A stretch of DNA of 64,000 nucleotides from Desulfobotulus alkaliphilus (GCF_007830435.1 NZ_VLLC01000001.1:206007-270006), one strand, 5' to 3'. Numbered from the stretch's first letter, positions 25,856-35,623 are shown. Made by a program: numbers and translations. Notes: a model not told the origin generated them from the sequence alone.

Positions 25856-28483
25856 ATGAGCAGCAAGGCCGCCAACACCCCCATGATGATCCAGTATCAG
25901 GAGCTCAAGGCGCAGTACGCAGACTGCATCCTTTTTTACCGTATGGGAGATTTCTATGAAATGTTCCATCAGGATGCCGAAACAGCATCAAGGGTTCTGG
26001 ACATCACCCTGACGGCAAGGAACAGAAAAGACCCGGATGCCATTCCCATGTGCGGTGTTCCCGTCAAGTCGGCGGACATCTACATTGCAAAGCTGGTACA
26101 GAACAACTACAAGGTTGCCATCTGTGAACAGATGGAAGACCCGGCCACGGCCAAAGGCCTTGTGAAAAGGGATGTGGTCCGCGTCCTCACCCCCGGCATG
26201 CTGGTGGAAGAACACCTCCTTGACGACAGGGTGAACAACTTCATCGTGGCCATTGCCTTTCAGGGAAAAACCTGGGGCCTTGCCTGTCTGGATCTTTCCA
26301 CGGCCGTCTTCCGCATGACGGAAACCAGATCCCACACAGCCCTGAGGGATGAACTGGCCCGGATTCAGGCAAAGGAAATCCTTGTACCCGAAGGCTTTGA
26401 GCAGGAAGAATCCAATGCCTTTCTGCATCCTCTTTTCAGCAGATCCAGAATCAGCCCGGCTCCCATGGCCGACTTCATGCCCGTGAAGGCCAGAAATCTT
26501 CTGCTGGAACAGTTCGGGGTCCGCAGCCTCGACAGCTTTGGTATCCGCCGGGCCGGTGCAGGTGTGGGAGCCGCAGGCGCCCTGCTCCATTACGTAAAGG
26601 AAAATCAGAAACAGGATATTGCCCATATCCGGGGCATCCAGCTCTATGCCTTAGACGGTATTCTGCTTTTGGATGACACCACCTTCCGCAACCTTGAAAT
26701 CACGGAAAACTTAAGGGACAGCACTTCCAGGGGCAGCCTGCTCCAGACCATGGACAAAACCGTCACCTCCATGGGAGCCAGAACCCTCAGGCAGTGGCTG
26801 ACCTACCCCCTCATGGACACGGAAGCCATAGACAAGCGGCATCAGGCCCTGACACTGGCGCTGGAAACACCCCTTGTCCGGAGACAGATCCGGGAAAAAC
26901 TGAAAAACATCCATGATCTGGAACGTATTTCCACCCGCATTGTCATGGGCCGCTGCCATGCAAGGGATCTTCTGGCGCTGAAAAACTCCCTGCTCATGCT
27001 CCCGGATATTCTGGCCCCCCTTGAAAACTCGCCATCTCCCCTCTTTTCCTTTCACGGAGAAAAGGAAAAACTTCTCAAGCTGGCTGAAACTCTGGATACG
27101 GCCATCCGTGAAGATGCACCCGTGCAGATGGATCAGGGGGGCATCATACAAAACGGCTTTCACCAAAAGCTCGATGAACTGATTGCCATGGCAAAGGATG
27201 GTAAAAGTTATCTGGCGGGACTGGAAACCAAAGAAAGGGAAGAAACGGGCATCAGCACCCTGAAAGTCCGGTTCAACAGAGTTTTCGGTTATTTCATCGA
27301 GGTATCCAAAGCCCAGTCCGCGTCCGTGCCGGATCATTATGTACGCAAACAGACTTTGGTCAATGCGGAGCGCTATATCACCGATGAGCTTAAAACCTTT
27401 GAGGATAAGGTCTTAAATGCGCAGGATGAGCAGATCCGCATGGAAATGGCCCTCTTTGAAGCGCTCCGTCAACAGGCCGCCGCCCTGCACAAAGACATCG
27501 GTCTTGCCGCAGACTTTCTCGCCCGGGTGGACGTCCTGTTCAGTCTGGCCCGGCTTGCCGAAGAAAAAGGCTATGCAAGACCAGAGATGACAACAGACGG
27601 GGTCATTGATATTCAGGACGGACGGCACCCCGTTGTGGAGTGCATGCTTCAAAACAGCCGCTATGTCCCCAACTCCATTCATATGGACAATACAAAATCC
27701 CAGGTACTCATCATCACCGGTCCCAACATGGCGGGTAAATCCACAGTACTCCGTCAGGTGGCCCTCATTGTGCTCATGGCACAGATGGGAAGCTTTGTTC
27801 CGGCTGCATCGGCTAAAATATCTGTCACAGACCGTATTTTCACCCGGGTGGGGGCCTCGGACAATCTGGCCGAAGGCCAGTCCACCTTTATGGTGGAAAT
27901 GGAGGAAGCCGCCAACATTCTTCACAATGCCACACCGGAAAGCCTTGTCATCATGGATGAAATCGGCCGGGGCACCAGCACCTTCGACGGACTCAGCATT
28001 GCATGGTCCGTGGCGGAATACCTCCACAACCTAAAAAAAAAAGGCGTAAAAACCCTCTTTGCCACCCATTACCATGAAATGACAAGACTGGCCGACAGCC
28101 TTCCGAGGGTAAAAAATTTCAGTGTGGCCGTGCGGGAATGGGAGGATAACATTATTTTTCTCCACAGGCTGATTCAGGGCGGTGCCAACAGAAGTTATGG
28201 AATTCAGGTTGCAAAACTTGCCGGACTTCCGGATTCTGTGATACATCGTGCAGGCGGTCTTCTTGCACGGGTGGAAAACGGCCATGCCCTGTGGGAAGAA
28301 GATGCAGGGTCACCGGAAGATGGGACAGCACCGGATCAGCCCCGGCAGCTCCCTTTGTTTCCGGGACCGGAAAAAGTCATTGTCCAGACCCTGAAGGAAA
28401 CGGACCTCAACACCATGACGCCCCTTGAGGCCATGAATTTTCTTGCCAGACTGAAGGAAAAAGCGATGGATACGGATCTTTAG
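25856..28483 (+). CDS. mutS: DNA mismatch repair protein MutS
   Basis: MutS recognises mismatches and small loops and recruits MutL. The 875-residue protein has the N-terminal mismatch-binding motif with the Phe-x-Glu wedge (RMGDFYEMF), the connector, lever and clamp domains, and the C-terminal ABC-type ATPase: Walker A GPNMAGKSTVLRQ with Lys628, the ASDNLAEGQSTFMVEM signature, and Walker B LVIMDEIGRGTSTFDG followed by ATHYHEM. Length and motif order are normal for MutS1. GGAG lies six bases before the ATG. mutL is not in the window. Confidence 0.98.
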   Translation: MSSKAANTPMMIQYQELKAQYADCILFYRMGDFYEMFHQDAETASRVLDITLTARNRKDPDAIPMCGVPVKSADIYIAKLVQNNYKVAICEQMEDPATAKGLVKRDVVRVLTPGMLVEEHLLDDRVNNFIVAIAFQGKTWGLACLDLSTAVFRMTETRSHTALRDELARIQAKEILVPEGFEQEESNAFLHPLFSRSRISPAPMADFMPVKARNLLLEQFGVRSLDSFGIRRAGAGVGAAGALLHYVKENQKQDIAHIRGIQLYALDGILLLDDTTFRNLEITENLRDSTSRGSLLQTMDKTVTSMGARTLRQWLTYPLMDTEAIDKRHQALTLALETPLVRRQIREKLKNIHDLERISTRIVMGRCHARDLLALKNSLLMLPDILAPLENSPSPLFSFHGEKEKLLKLAETLDTAIREDAPVQMDQGGIIQNGFHQKLDELIAMAKDGKSYLAGLETKEREETGISTLKVRFNRVFGYFIEVSKAQSASVPDHYVRKQTLVNAERYITDELKTFEDKVLNAQDEQIRMEMALFEALRQQAAALHKDIGLAADFLARVDVLFSLARLAEEKGYARPEMTTDGVIDIQDGRHPVVECMLQNSRYVPNSIHMDNTKSQVLIITGPNMAGKSTVLRQVALIVLMAQMGSFVPAASAKISVTDRIFTRVGASDNLAEGQSTFMVEMEEAANILHNATPESLVIMDEIGRGTSTFDGLSIAWSVAEYLHNLKKKGVKTLFATHYHEMTRLADSLPRVKNFSVAVREWEDNIIFLHRLIQGGANRSYGIQVAKLAGLPDSVIHRAGGLLARVENGHALWEEDAGSPEDGTAPDQPRQLPLFPGPEKVIVQTLKETDLNTMTPLEAMNFLARLKEKAMDTDL

Positions 28484-28639
28484 AAGTATCTGACCCAGGC
28501 AACGGGCAAGATCATCCGCTAATCTTCCGGCTGTACACAGGCAGGCAGACATAAAGGAAACAGGATACCCATGGTTCTTCCAACATACCGGATCAGGGTT
28601 CATAGAAATATCAGCCCCCCTTGCAGGGGAAAAAAAGCG

Positions 28640-30391
28640 ATGCGGATTCCTGTTTTATGTATTCTCATTGCCTGCCTGTTCTTTTCATGTTTTCCTGCAT
28701 GGGCGGGTTCCGTCCGCGACCTTTACCTTCGGGCAGACCGCGACTTTCAGGAACTTCAGAAAAATACCGAAAGGCGTAAATTCCGGGCGAACTGGGAAAA
28801 AGTTGCAGACGCCTTTGAGAGTGCCTATATGCAGGATCCCCAGAATGCATGGGCACCGGCCTCCCTGTACAGGGCTGGGGAAGTGTATCTTGGACTCTCC
28901 CACTTTTCAGGCCGAAGCAGTGATAAGGAAAAAGCCATAGAGCTTTTCCGGCGGGTTTTCCACGAGTGCCCCAAAAGCCGTTACAAATTCAGAGCCGAAG
29001 GTATGCTCAGAGAGCTTGGAGCCCCTCTTCAGGCACCGCCGCCACCACGACCCGTCATTCAGGCTGAATCAAAACCGCAACCACCCCTTAAAACTGCCCG
29101 GTCCACAAGGCCGGATGAAGCCCCCCCTGCGGAAAGCAGCCTGCCTGCCCCCCCCATACCCGCACTGCCCGTTCCGGATGCAGGCATACAGATCATGCCA
29201 GTGATTGAAAAAACAAAAACCCCATCCCCGCAGAATGCGGAAGATATCTCCCACCTTGGCATGATACAGGGTGTCCGCTACCAGACCCACGCCAACCGGA
29301 CGCGCATTGTTGTGGATTCGGACAGGGAGTTGGCCTACACCTTTAACGACCTGAATCGAGACAGGGAAAGGGGTTTGCCTCCAAGGGTATATGTGGATTT
29401 CAAACAGAGCACGCTAAAAGAGGATATCCCTCCCTCAACACAGATCAATGATCCCCAGGTCAAGGCCTTCAGGATAGCCCGGAATACAAAGGAAAAGGTG
29501 CGCCTTGTCATGGATCTGGACCAGACAAGGGATTTCAAGGTTTTTCAGCTTTTTGATCCCTACAGAACCGTCATCGACATCTGGGGCGAAACCGGTTCCA
29601 CAGAACGAACGGCACTGGCAGCCAGCCTGCCGCCCGCGGCCCTTCCTCCTGTTGCAACAACCCCCCCCAGTGCCAGTGCCATCCGCCGCCAGCTGGCTCT
29701 GGGGGTTCACCGCATTGTCATTGATCCGGGGCATGGCGGTAAAGATCCCGGAGCCATAGGATATCAACGGGGAGTTCTTGAAAAGGACATCAATCTCCAG
29801 ATATCAAAAATCCTTGCGGATAAACTCCGAAAAGAGCTCAATTGCGAGGTTATCCTTACAAGGGACAGCGATGTCTATCTCAGCCTTGAGGAACGCACCC
29901 GGTTTGCCAATCAGCACAAGGCGGACCTTTTTCTTTCCATCCACACCAATGCAGCCATGAACCGAAACGCCCACGGCATTGAAACCTATTTTCTCAATCT
30001 GGCCACGGACGAGGAATCCATTGCCGTTGCCGCAAGGGAAAATGCCACCTCCACCAAAAACATCAGTGATCTTCAGACCATCCTGAACGACCTGATGCAG
30101 AATGCCAAAATTAATGAGTCCAGCAGGCTGGCCTCCTATGTTCAGCGGGGCATGGTGGACAGCGTGAAACCCCACTACAGCAACATCAGGGACAATGGTG
30201 TCAAGCAGGCTCCCTTTTATGTCCTTCTGGGCGCACAGATGCCTTCCATTCTCATTGAAGCAGGCTTCATCACCAACCCCAGGGAGTGTCAGAGACTGAC
30301 CACCCCCCAGTACCAGAACCGCATCGCCGACGGCATTGTGGAAGGAATACGGCGCTACATTCAGGAACACTTTCCCCAAAACACCCCCTGA
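28640..30391 (+). CDS. N-acetylmuramoyl-L-alanine amidase with TPR-like and AMIN domains
   Basis: A periplasmic murein hydrolase that cleaves the amide between MurNAc and the stem peptide, acting in cell separation. From the ATG at 28640 the 583-residue product begins with a signal peptide (MRIPVLCILIACLFFSCFPAWA). Then come a tetratricopeptide-like region (about 25-120), a proline-rich linker, an AMIN domain (about 205-305), and an Amidase_3 domain with zinc ligands His365 (DPGHGG), Glu381 (LEKDINL) and His435 (SIHTNA), and catalytic Glu540 (LIEAGFITNP). An upstream in-frame start at 28571 would put 23 residues before the signal peptide and is less likely. Confidence 0.93.
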   Translation: MRIPVLCILIACLFFSCFPAWAGSVRDLYLRADRDFQELQKNTERRKFRANWEKVADAFESAYMQDPQNAWAPASLYRAGEVYLGLSHFSGRSSDKEKAIELFRRVFHECPKSRYKFRAEGMLRELGAPLQAPPPPRPVIQAESKPQPPLKTARSTRPDEAPPAESSLPAPPIPALPVPDAGIQIMPVIEKTKTPSPQNAEDISHLGMIQGVRYQTHANRTRIVVDSDRELAYTFNDLNRDRERGLPPRVYVDFKQSTLKEDIPPSTQINDPQVKAFRIARNTKEKVRLVMDLDQTRDFKVFQLFDPYRTVIDIWGETGSTERTALAASLPPAALPPVATTPPSASAIRRQLALGVHRIVIDPGHGGKDPGAIGYQRGVLEKDINLQISKILADKLRKELNCEVILTRDSDVYLSLEERTRFANQHKADLFLSIHTNAAMNRNAHGIETYFLNLATDEESIAVAARENATSTKNISDLQTILNDLMQNAKINESSRLASYVQRGMVDSVKPHYSNIRDNGVKQAPFYVLLGAQMPSILIEAGFITNPRECQRLTTPQYQNRIADGIVEGIRRYIQEHFPQNTP

Positions 30392-30443
30392 TCAGGCAGA
30401 GTCATTCTTAAAATAGCATTCATTCTGATAAAGGAGCTCTTAC

Positions 30444-30776
30444 ATGGAAGACTGCATTTTCTGTAAAATCATCCGCAGGGAAATCCCTTCGGAATTTCTC
30501 ATGGAAACCGAAGACCTCGTTGTTTTTCGGGATATCAATCCCAAAGCGCCGGTGCATCTGCTCATCGTGCCCAAGGTGCATATCCGCAGCATCAATCAGC
30601 TTGAGGAAAACCATGGCCCCCTTGTGGGGAGACTCTTTCTTGCTGCAAAGGAAATGGCTTTAAGGGAAGGCATCAGTACCAGCGGGTACAAGCTGCAGTT
30701 CAACGTTGAAAAAGGCGGGGGGCAGGAAGTTTTTCACCTGCATCTGCACCTTATCGGTGGCTGGAAAAAAAGATAA
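30444..30776 (+). CDS. HIT-family nucleotide hydrolase (HinT-like)
   Basis: A 110-residue histidine-triad protein: CIFCKII near the N-terminus, RDINPKAPVHLLIVPK, and the triad FHLHLHLIGGW at the end. HinT-type enzymes hydrolyse phosphoramidates such as adenosine 5'-monophosphoramidate. The start has AAGGAG at good spacing. It is last in the plus-strand series; a mobile repeat begins 9 bases after its stop. Confidence 0.93.
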   Translation: MEDCIFCKIIRREIPSEFLMETEDLVVFRDINPKAPVHLLIVPKVHIRSINQLEENHGPLVGRLFLAAKEMALREGISTSGYKLQFNVEKGGGQEVFHLHLHLIGGWKKR

Positions 30777-30894
30777 AAAAAACGGTAATTACTCAGCACA
30801 GTTTATTCCGAACTGCCAATGCTGTAGTTGCAGCAGCTTCATACTGTTGCAGGCCCCGTGGCTATTTGCAAGTGACATTGCAATCGTTTCGGAT

Positions 30895-30964
30895 TCCGGC
30901 ACTCAAGCCAAAAACCTAAAGTCTACTACAAGAAAAATAAGCTTTTTCAGGCTTGAGTGCCGGA
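30895..30964. repeat. Nested hairpin in copy B, first
   Basis: Perfect 15-bp arms TCCGGCACTCAAGCC (30895-30909) and its complement (30950-30964). The insert is absent from this site in copies A, D and E. Confidence 0.85.
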
Positions 30965-31094
30965 GTGCTATAAAAGCGGCAAACTGTCTGAGCCGCCACA
31001 AGGCAGCGTACAAGGCCTGCCATGGTAATCAAAAAGCTTATCCTGCCTGTGGCGGGGAGGTTTTGCCGCCTCCGCACAGGACAAGAAACTCCCG

Positions 31095-31168
31095 AATCCG
31101 GCACTCAAGATCCATAGGCTTTTTTGCTCCCGTAAAGGGCTTGGGTTTTTCAGCTTGAGTGCCGGATT
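31095..31168. repeat. Nested hairpin in copy B, second
   Basis: Perfect 15-bp arms AATCCGGCACTCAAG (31095-31109) and its complement (31154-31168). Also present in copy D at 62736-62810, but absent from copies A and E, where the flanks are joined as CGAATAAGATTGCG. Confidence 0.85.
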
Positions 31169-31246
31169 GCGTCACGGGCAAATTGCCTGGGGCCTGTGCA
31201 TCTGTCTTGCAGATATACTACTTGAAAAACTGCGCTGAACAGCTAC

Positions 31247-31282
31247 AAAAAACGCTCCTTTTTTACCATAAAAAGGAGCGTT
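31247..31282 (-). terminator. Terminator of the ACT-domain gene
   Basis: On the minus strand a long stem (AACGCTCCTTTTT facing AAAAAAGGAGCGTT) with a loop of about five bases is followed by a T run (31247-31252 on the plus strand). It lies 18 bases beyond the ACT gene stop. Its T run and stem foot coincide with the right target repeat of MITE copy B. Confidence 0.9.
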
Positions 31283-31299
31283 TCAAAGACAAAACTGAA

Positions 31300-31731
31300 C
31301 TACATGGAATAAAGACGTTTCCCGGGCACCACGGTCATTCCCCTTGCCGAAAGATGGGTAATGGCCGTATCCACATCATCAAAACGGAAAATCATCACGG
31401 CCCTGTCACTGTTCTGCTGCACAAAGGCATACATATATTCCACATTGATATTTTTTTCCCTCAGCACCTCAAGGATATCATGCAGCCCACCGGGAGTATC
31501 CATGACTTCCACGGCCACAACCTCGGTTTTCCCAACTGTAAACCCGGCTTTTTTCAGTATCAGATCCGTCTTCTGCGTATCATCCACAATCATGCGTAAA
31601 ACACCGAAATCCGCAGTGTCCGCCAAAGACAGGGCCCGTATGTTCACGCCGTGCTCCTTGAGGATGGCTGTTACTTCTGCAAGACGTCCCGCCTTATTTT
31701 CCATAAAAATAGAAATCTGCTCCACCTTCAT
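31300..31731 (-). CDS. Tandem ACT-domain protein
   Basis: A 143-residue protein made of two ACT domains (about 1-68 and 69-143): [36 protein letters not shown], then [36 protein letters not shown] domains bind amino acids or related effectors. This type commonly sits next to phenylacetate-CoA ligase-like genes in anaerobes, as it does here, and may sense aromatic or branched-chain amino acids; that is inference. AAGGAGGA precedes the ATG. Confidence 0.9.
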   Translation of the reverse strand: MKVEQISIFMENKAGRLAEVTAILKEHGVNIRALSLADTADFGVLRMIVDDTQKTDLILKKAGFTVGKTEVVAVEVMDTPGGLHDILEVLREKNINVEYMYAFVQQNSDRAVMIFRFDDVDTAITHLSARGMTVVPGKRLYSM

Positions 31732-31821
31732 CAGCTATCCTCCTTGTCGCCGTGGTGATTGATCATGAAGTCCGCAATGCTTCTGTTCAGCCCAATTCTT
31801 TCAGTCAGAGGGATCTTAACT

Positions 31822-33123
31822 TCATAAACGCCGATGATCAATAACCCGAACAGCCTTTCCTTCACTTCTGGCAATGCTCTTGGGTTCCACAAGGCGGACT
31901 TTTGCTGAAATTCCAAGGTATTCCTTTATATTTTTTGCTATCATTCTTTCCAGATTCTGCAACCCCCGCACCTCATCGGTAAAGAGTTTCTGGCTGATTT
32001 CTACCTTGACGGTAAGAATATCCAGACTGTCCTCCCTGTGCACTTCAAGCTGGTAGTGGGGTTCCACCTCGGAAATCATCATGAGAACCGACTCGATCTG
32101 TGAGGGGAAAACATTGACCCCCCGGATGATGAGCATGTCGTCGGTCCGCCCGGACACCTTTTCCATGCGCACCATGGTACGGCCACAGATACAGGGCTCG
32201 GCCACAAGTCTTGTGATATCCCTTGTCCTGTAACGGATGACAGGGAAAGCCTCTTTGGTGATGGACGTGAACACCAGCTCACCCACCTCACCCAAGGGAA
32301 GACGCTTACCCGTTTCAGGGTCAATGATCTCCGGAATGAAATGATCCTCAAAAATATGCAGACCGGCCTTGGCCTCATGGCATTCCACGGCCACACCCGG
32401 CCCCATGACCTCGCTCAGACCATAAATGTCCACGGCGGAAAGCCCCAGATCCCCTTCAATCTGACGCCGCATGGCCTCGCTCCATGGCTCTGCTCCAAAA
32501 ATACCATGGCGGAAATGCAGCTCCCTGAAATCCACGCCCATTTCCCTTGCCACTTCGGCCAGATGCAGGGTGTAGGAGGGGGTTGCCGTCAGGATGGAGG
32601 GACCGAAATCCTTCATGATCGTAATCTGTCGCTTGGTATTGCCACCGGATACGGGAATCACCGTTGCCCCCAGTTTTTCAGCACCATAATGCACACCAAG
32701 GCCTCCGGTGAAAAGACCATAACCATAGGCATTGTGAATAATATCCCCCCGCTTTGCGCCACCGGCGGTGAGGGCTCTGGCCATGAGACTGGCCCAGGTG
32801 TCAATATCCCTTGCCGTATACCCCACCACCGTAGGCTTGCCCGTTGTTCCGGAAGAGGCATGGATACGCACCACATTTTCCTTGGGCACGGCAAAAAGGC
32901 CAAAGGGATAATTGTCCCGCAGATCCTGTTTTATCAGAAAAGGAAGCTTCTCCATATCATCGAGACAGCGGATATCCGAAGGCGTGACCCCGAACTCCCG
33001 GAAGCGGTCCCTGTAAAAGGGAACCGTTGCATAGGCGCGCTGCAGGGTCGCCTGAAGACGTTTCAGCTGTATGGCTTCCAGGGCTTCCCTGGGAAGGGTT
33101 TCAAACTCCATATCATAAATCAT
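31822..33123 (-). CDS. paaK: Phenylacetate-CoA ligase (AMP-forming)
   Basis: An ANL-superfamily adenylating enzyme that activates phenylacetate or a related aryl acid to its CoA ester. The 433-residue protein has the short PaaK layout: [16 protein letters not shown] (phosphate loop), [36 protein letters not shown], and the C-terminal [21 protein letters not shown] with a final lysine motif near [12 protein letters not shown]. Zinc-type cysteines appear in [15 protein letters not shown] precedes the ATG. Paired with the ACT gene, it probably serves oxidation of aromatic amino acids (as in indolepyruvate or phenylpyruvate ferredoxin routes). Substrate specificity is not proven by sequence. Confidence 0.92.
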   Translation of the reverse strand: MIYDMEFETLPREALEAIQLKRLQATLQRAYATVPFYRDRFREFGVTPSDIRCLDDMEKLPFLIKQDLRDNYPFGLFAVPKENVVRIHASSGTTGKPTVVGYTARDIDTWASLMARALTAGGAKRGDIIHNAYGYGLFTGGLGVHYGAEKLGATVIPVSGGNTKRQITIMKDFGPSILTATPSYTLHLAEVAREMGVDFRELHFRHGIFGAEPWSEAMRRQIEGDLGLSAVDIYGLSEVMGPGVAVECHEAKAGLHIFEDHFIPEIIDPETGKRLPLGEVGELVFTSITKEAFPVIRYRTRDITRLVAEPCICGRTMVRMEKVSGRTDDMLIIRGVNVFPSQIESVLMMISEVEPHYQLEVHREDSLDILTVKVEISQKLFTDEVRGLQNLERMIAKNIKEYLGISAKVRLVEPKSIARSEGKAVRVIDHRRL

Positions 33124-33171
33124 CGGCTTTTCTCCTTATTGTCGTACACCGGGGAAGAATGAATCCCATAC

Positions 33172-33203
33172 AAAAAAAGCTGCGGGAGCAATCCTCCCAC
33201 AGC
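33172..33203 (-). terminator. Terminator downstream of the crotonase gene
   Basis: On the minus strand GCTGTGGGAG pairs with CTCCCGCAGC and is followed by seven T. It separates the crotonase gene from paaK, so the two are probably separate transcripts. Confidence 0.88.
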
Positions 33204-33426
33204 CTTGTTGTCATTCCGGTTCCATGGGGACGCTTTCAACGGAGTCCGTCTGCCCACTGGAAGGTGACCGAACATTAAACGGTCAGTTTCACTTTTTCAT
33301 GGGCAGACTGACAAAAAAAATAGCCTGCCCGATAATATATTCGATCCTGCATCCTTCCCTCCGGATAAAATTCAGCGCAGAATGTACCGGGAAGCCACTT
33401 TCTTGTCAAGGCCCATGTCCATATTA

Positions 33427-34218
33427 TCAACCCTTCAGCCCCGCCGTAAAATTCGGCTTGCGTTTTTCAAGGAAAGCCGTGGTTCCTTCTTTGGCATCCG
33501 GGCTGGCCATGCACAGGGCAAAGGCATCGATTTCCATGCGGCAGGCCGTGGCCAGATCCACATCCATTCCCGCATTCACCACGGCCTTGGCCGCACGCAG
33601 GGATACCCTTCCTTTGGCTGCGATGCCCTTGGCTGTTTTTCTTACGGCATCCATCAGTTCTTCGGGCTTTACCAGCCTGTTGACCATACCCAGGGCCAGC
33701 GCCTCTTCCGCAGACAGCATCTTCCCTGTAAAAATCATCTCCTTAGCCATATTTTTACCCACAAGACGGGGCAGGCGCTGGGTACCTCCGAAACCGGGGA
33801 TAATGCCAAGGGTAATTTCAGGCAGCCCGAATTTGGCCGCTTCGGACGCATAGATAAAATCACAGGCAAGGGCCATTTCACTACCGCCACCGAGGGCAAA
33901 ACCATTCACCGCAGCAATGACGGGGATGGAAAGATTCTGCAGTTTCCCTATGGCATCGTGGCCCAGCTGACAGAAAAAACGGGCATCCAGCGGTCCGAGG
34001 GTTGCCAGTTCGGAAATATCCGCACCCGCAACAAAGGCCTTGTCACCACTGCCCGTCAAAATGAGGACACGTACATTTTCATCCTGATCAATGGCATCCA
34101 GGCAATGGGCAAACTCCTGAAGCAGTGCCGCATTCAGGGCATTGAGTGCCTTGGGCCGATTAAAGGTCAGGGTTGCGATTCCATCTGCGTAATCATAAAC
34201 AATGTTTTCATACTGCAT
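33427..34218 (-). CDS. Enoyl-CoA hydratase/crotonase
   Basis: A 263-residue crotonase-fold enzyme for hydration of short enoyl-CoA (or dehydration of 3-hydroxyacyl-CoA) in beta-oxidation or butyrate-type routes. The oxyanion region FVAGADISEL, AVNGFALGGGSEMALACD with the first catalytic Glu, and GLPEITLGIIPGFGGTQRLPRLVG with the second Glu are all present. A strong AAAGGAGG site precedes the ATG. No dehydrogenase or thiolase gene is adjacent. It could also act as 3-hydroxybutyryl-CoA dehydratase; the sequence alone does not decide. Confidence 0.93.
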   Translation of the reverse strand: MQYENIVYDYADGIATLTFNRPKALNALNAALLQEFAHCLDAIDQDENVRVLILTGSGDKAFVAGADISELATLGPLDARFFCQLGHDAIGKLQNLSIPVIAAVNGFALGGGSEMALACDFIYASEAAKFGLPEITLGIIPGFGGTQRLPRLVGKNMAKEMIFTGKMLSAEEALALGMVNRLVKPEELMDAVRKTAKGIAAKGRVSLRAAKAVVNAGMDVDLATACRMEIDAFALCMASPDAKEGTTAFLEKRKPNFTAGLKG

Positions 34219-34463
34219 GACTTCCTCCTTTGTGCTGTTGAAAACAGCACCTTGACGGGCAACAGATTTTCATTTAGTTAATCTTCATTTACCGCTGACT
34301 GAATCCAGCTTCAATGCATAGCAAAAAAAATGTCCGAATCAAACAGGAAAGAGTCGATTCGTCCATTTCATCGTGCCAGTTGCAGTGAATGGCAGGCCAC
34401 CACATCACGACGTCTGCCACAGGATCACTGGCAGTGGTTCAGAACTTTCCCGAGCTATGTAAC

Positions 34464-34790
34464 CTAAAACCATCCTGTTTTTCCCGCCAGCCAGAACATG
34501 ACCATACCCGCCACCAGAGTCACGCCCAGAGACCGTGTCCACAGGGCCACCAGCAGTGTAGGAAAAGCAACGGCCAGCTCAGGCCGTGTGAAGCTGAGTA
34601 CCCTGGGTTCTCCGGCGGTAATGAGATAGGGGACGAGAAGCGCTGCAAGGATGGACACGGGAATCAGATCCAGCCACTCCACAAGCAAAGCTGGCATTTT
34701 TCTCCGGCTAAGAAAAAAAAGGGGAATCCATCTGGGGACAAAACTCACAAGCCCCATCCCCATAACCAGAATCATATATTCAGCACTCAT
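34464..34790 (-). CDS. azlD: AzlD, small subunit of branched-chain amino acid permease
   Basis: A 108-residue protein with about four membrane helices, matching the AzlD family partner of AzlC: MILVMGMGLVSFVPRWIPLFFLSRRKMP is a typical N-terminus. AzlCD exports branched-chain amino acids or analogues in B. subtilis and E. coli (YgaZH). The ATG overlaps the azlC stop (ATGA), a clear sign of coupled translation. Confidence 0.92.
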   Translation of the reverse strand: MSAEYMILVMGMGLVSFVPRWIPLFFLSRRKMPALLVEWLDLIPVSILAALLVPYLITAGEPRVLSFTRPELAVAFPTLLVALWTRSLGVTLVAGMVMFWLAGKTGWF

Positions 34791-35503
34791 CGCTCTTCCC
34801 TCACCTGTTCCCCCGAAATCCGGGCCATACGTTTAAGCAAAAGCCCCGTGGTGGCACCCGTAACGGCACCCACCACAATAAATGCATTTCCGGGAATCCA
34901 CAGGGCTGCCAGCGTACCGGCAAAGGCTGCTGCAAGGCCTGCAATGAGGTAGATAAAGCCATTCAACTGAAATACCAGAAGGCAGATAAACATGGCAATC
35001 ATGGCATAATCAATACCAAAGGCAGATGGTGCAATGAAACGGCCGAAAATCCCCCCCAGCACCGTACTGCCTACCCATGCGGCATAGGCCAGAAAACTGG
35101 CCACAATGGCAGCACCCAGAGGCCAGGCCCCCGACTTCAGACGGCTGGTATTCACCGCAAATGTTTCGTCCACGATAAAACAGGCAAGAAGACTCAGACG
35201 TCTGCGGGGCTGCCCCCTGTACCAGACGGCAAGGGATGAGGACATGAGCAGATGGCGCAGATTCACCATAAAGGTGGTCATGATCACGGCAAGTACGGAT
35301 GCTCCCGCATCAATCATGGATACGGCGATAAATTGCCCGGATCCTGCAAAGACGAGGGAAGACATGAAAAAAATATGCATACCGGAAAGACCTGCCTTTT
35401 CCGCCAGTACGCCAAAGGCAAGCCCCAGCGGAAAATACCCCACACATATGGGCCATATGGCCTTTGCTCCCGCAACAAAGCTTCCTTCTTTGGTACCCTG
35501 CAT
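34787..35503 (-). CDS. azlC: AzlC, large subunit of branched-chain amino acid permease
   Basis: A 238-residue inner-membrane protein with seven to eight helices. Characteristic stretches are PICVGYFPLGLAFGVLAEKAGL, SSLVFAGSGQFIAVSMI, MTTFMVNLRHLLMSSSLA and DETFAVN. I chose the ATG at 35503 with GGGG upstream; a TTG at 35515 is an alternative. The gene is preceded by an intrinsic terminator and a short leader reading frame (35583-35692), suggesting attenuation control. Confidence 0.92.
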   Translation of the reverse strand: MQGTKEGSFVAGAKAIWPICVGYFPLGLAFGVLAEKAGLSGMHIFFMSSLVFAGSGQFIAVSMIDAGASVLAVIMTTFMVNLRHLLMSSSLAVWYRGQPRRRLSLLACFIVDETFAVNTSRLKSGAWPLGAAIVASFLAYAAWVGSTVLGGIFGRFIAPSAFGIDYAMIAMFICLLVFQLNGFIYLIAGLAAAFAGTLAALWIPGNAFIVVGAVTGATTGLLLKRMARISGEQVREER

Positions 35504-35582
35504 GTCTTTCCCCAAATTGAAGATAAAGGAATCCTCTACTCCTGAAACACGACTGCCCCAGAAGCAAAAAGTTCAGCAGTCT

Positions 35583-35615
35583 AAAAAAAAGCCCCTGACA
35601 AGTCAAACAGGGGCT
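35583..35615 (-). terminator. Intrinsic terminator upstream of azlC (candidate attenuator)
   Basis: On the minus strand AGCCCCTG (35615-35608) and CAGGGGCT (35597-35590) form an 8-bp stem with a 10-base loop, followed by a run of T. It lies before the azlC start, not after a gene. The alternative pairing is GTCAAA (35644-35639) with TTTGAC (35607-35602) and CCTG (35652-35649) with CAGG (35597-35594), which would break this stem. Confidence 0.8.
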
Positions 35616-35623
35616 GCATGGTT

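Larger units (their letters stand above)
30785..31246 (+). mobile_element. MITE family 1, copy B (complete, with 8-bp target repeat)
   Basis: A 462-bp element bounded by inverted ends: left GTAATTACTCAGCACAG, right CTGCGCTGAACAGCTAC. AAAAAACG occurs directly outside both ends (30777-30784 and 31247-31254), an exact 8-bp target repeat. GTAA ends and 8-bp repeats are typical of IS66-family transposition. Two extra palindromic hairpins are nested inside. It has no transposase, and no reading frame that looks real. Confidence 0.85.
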
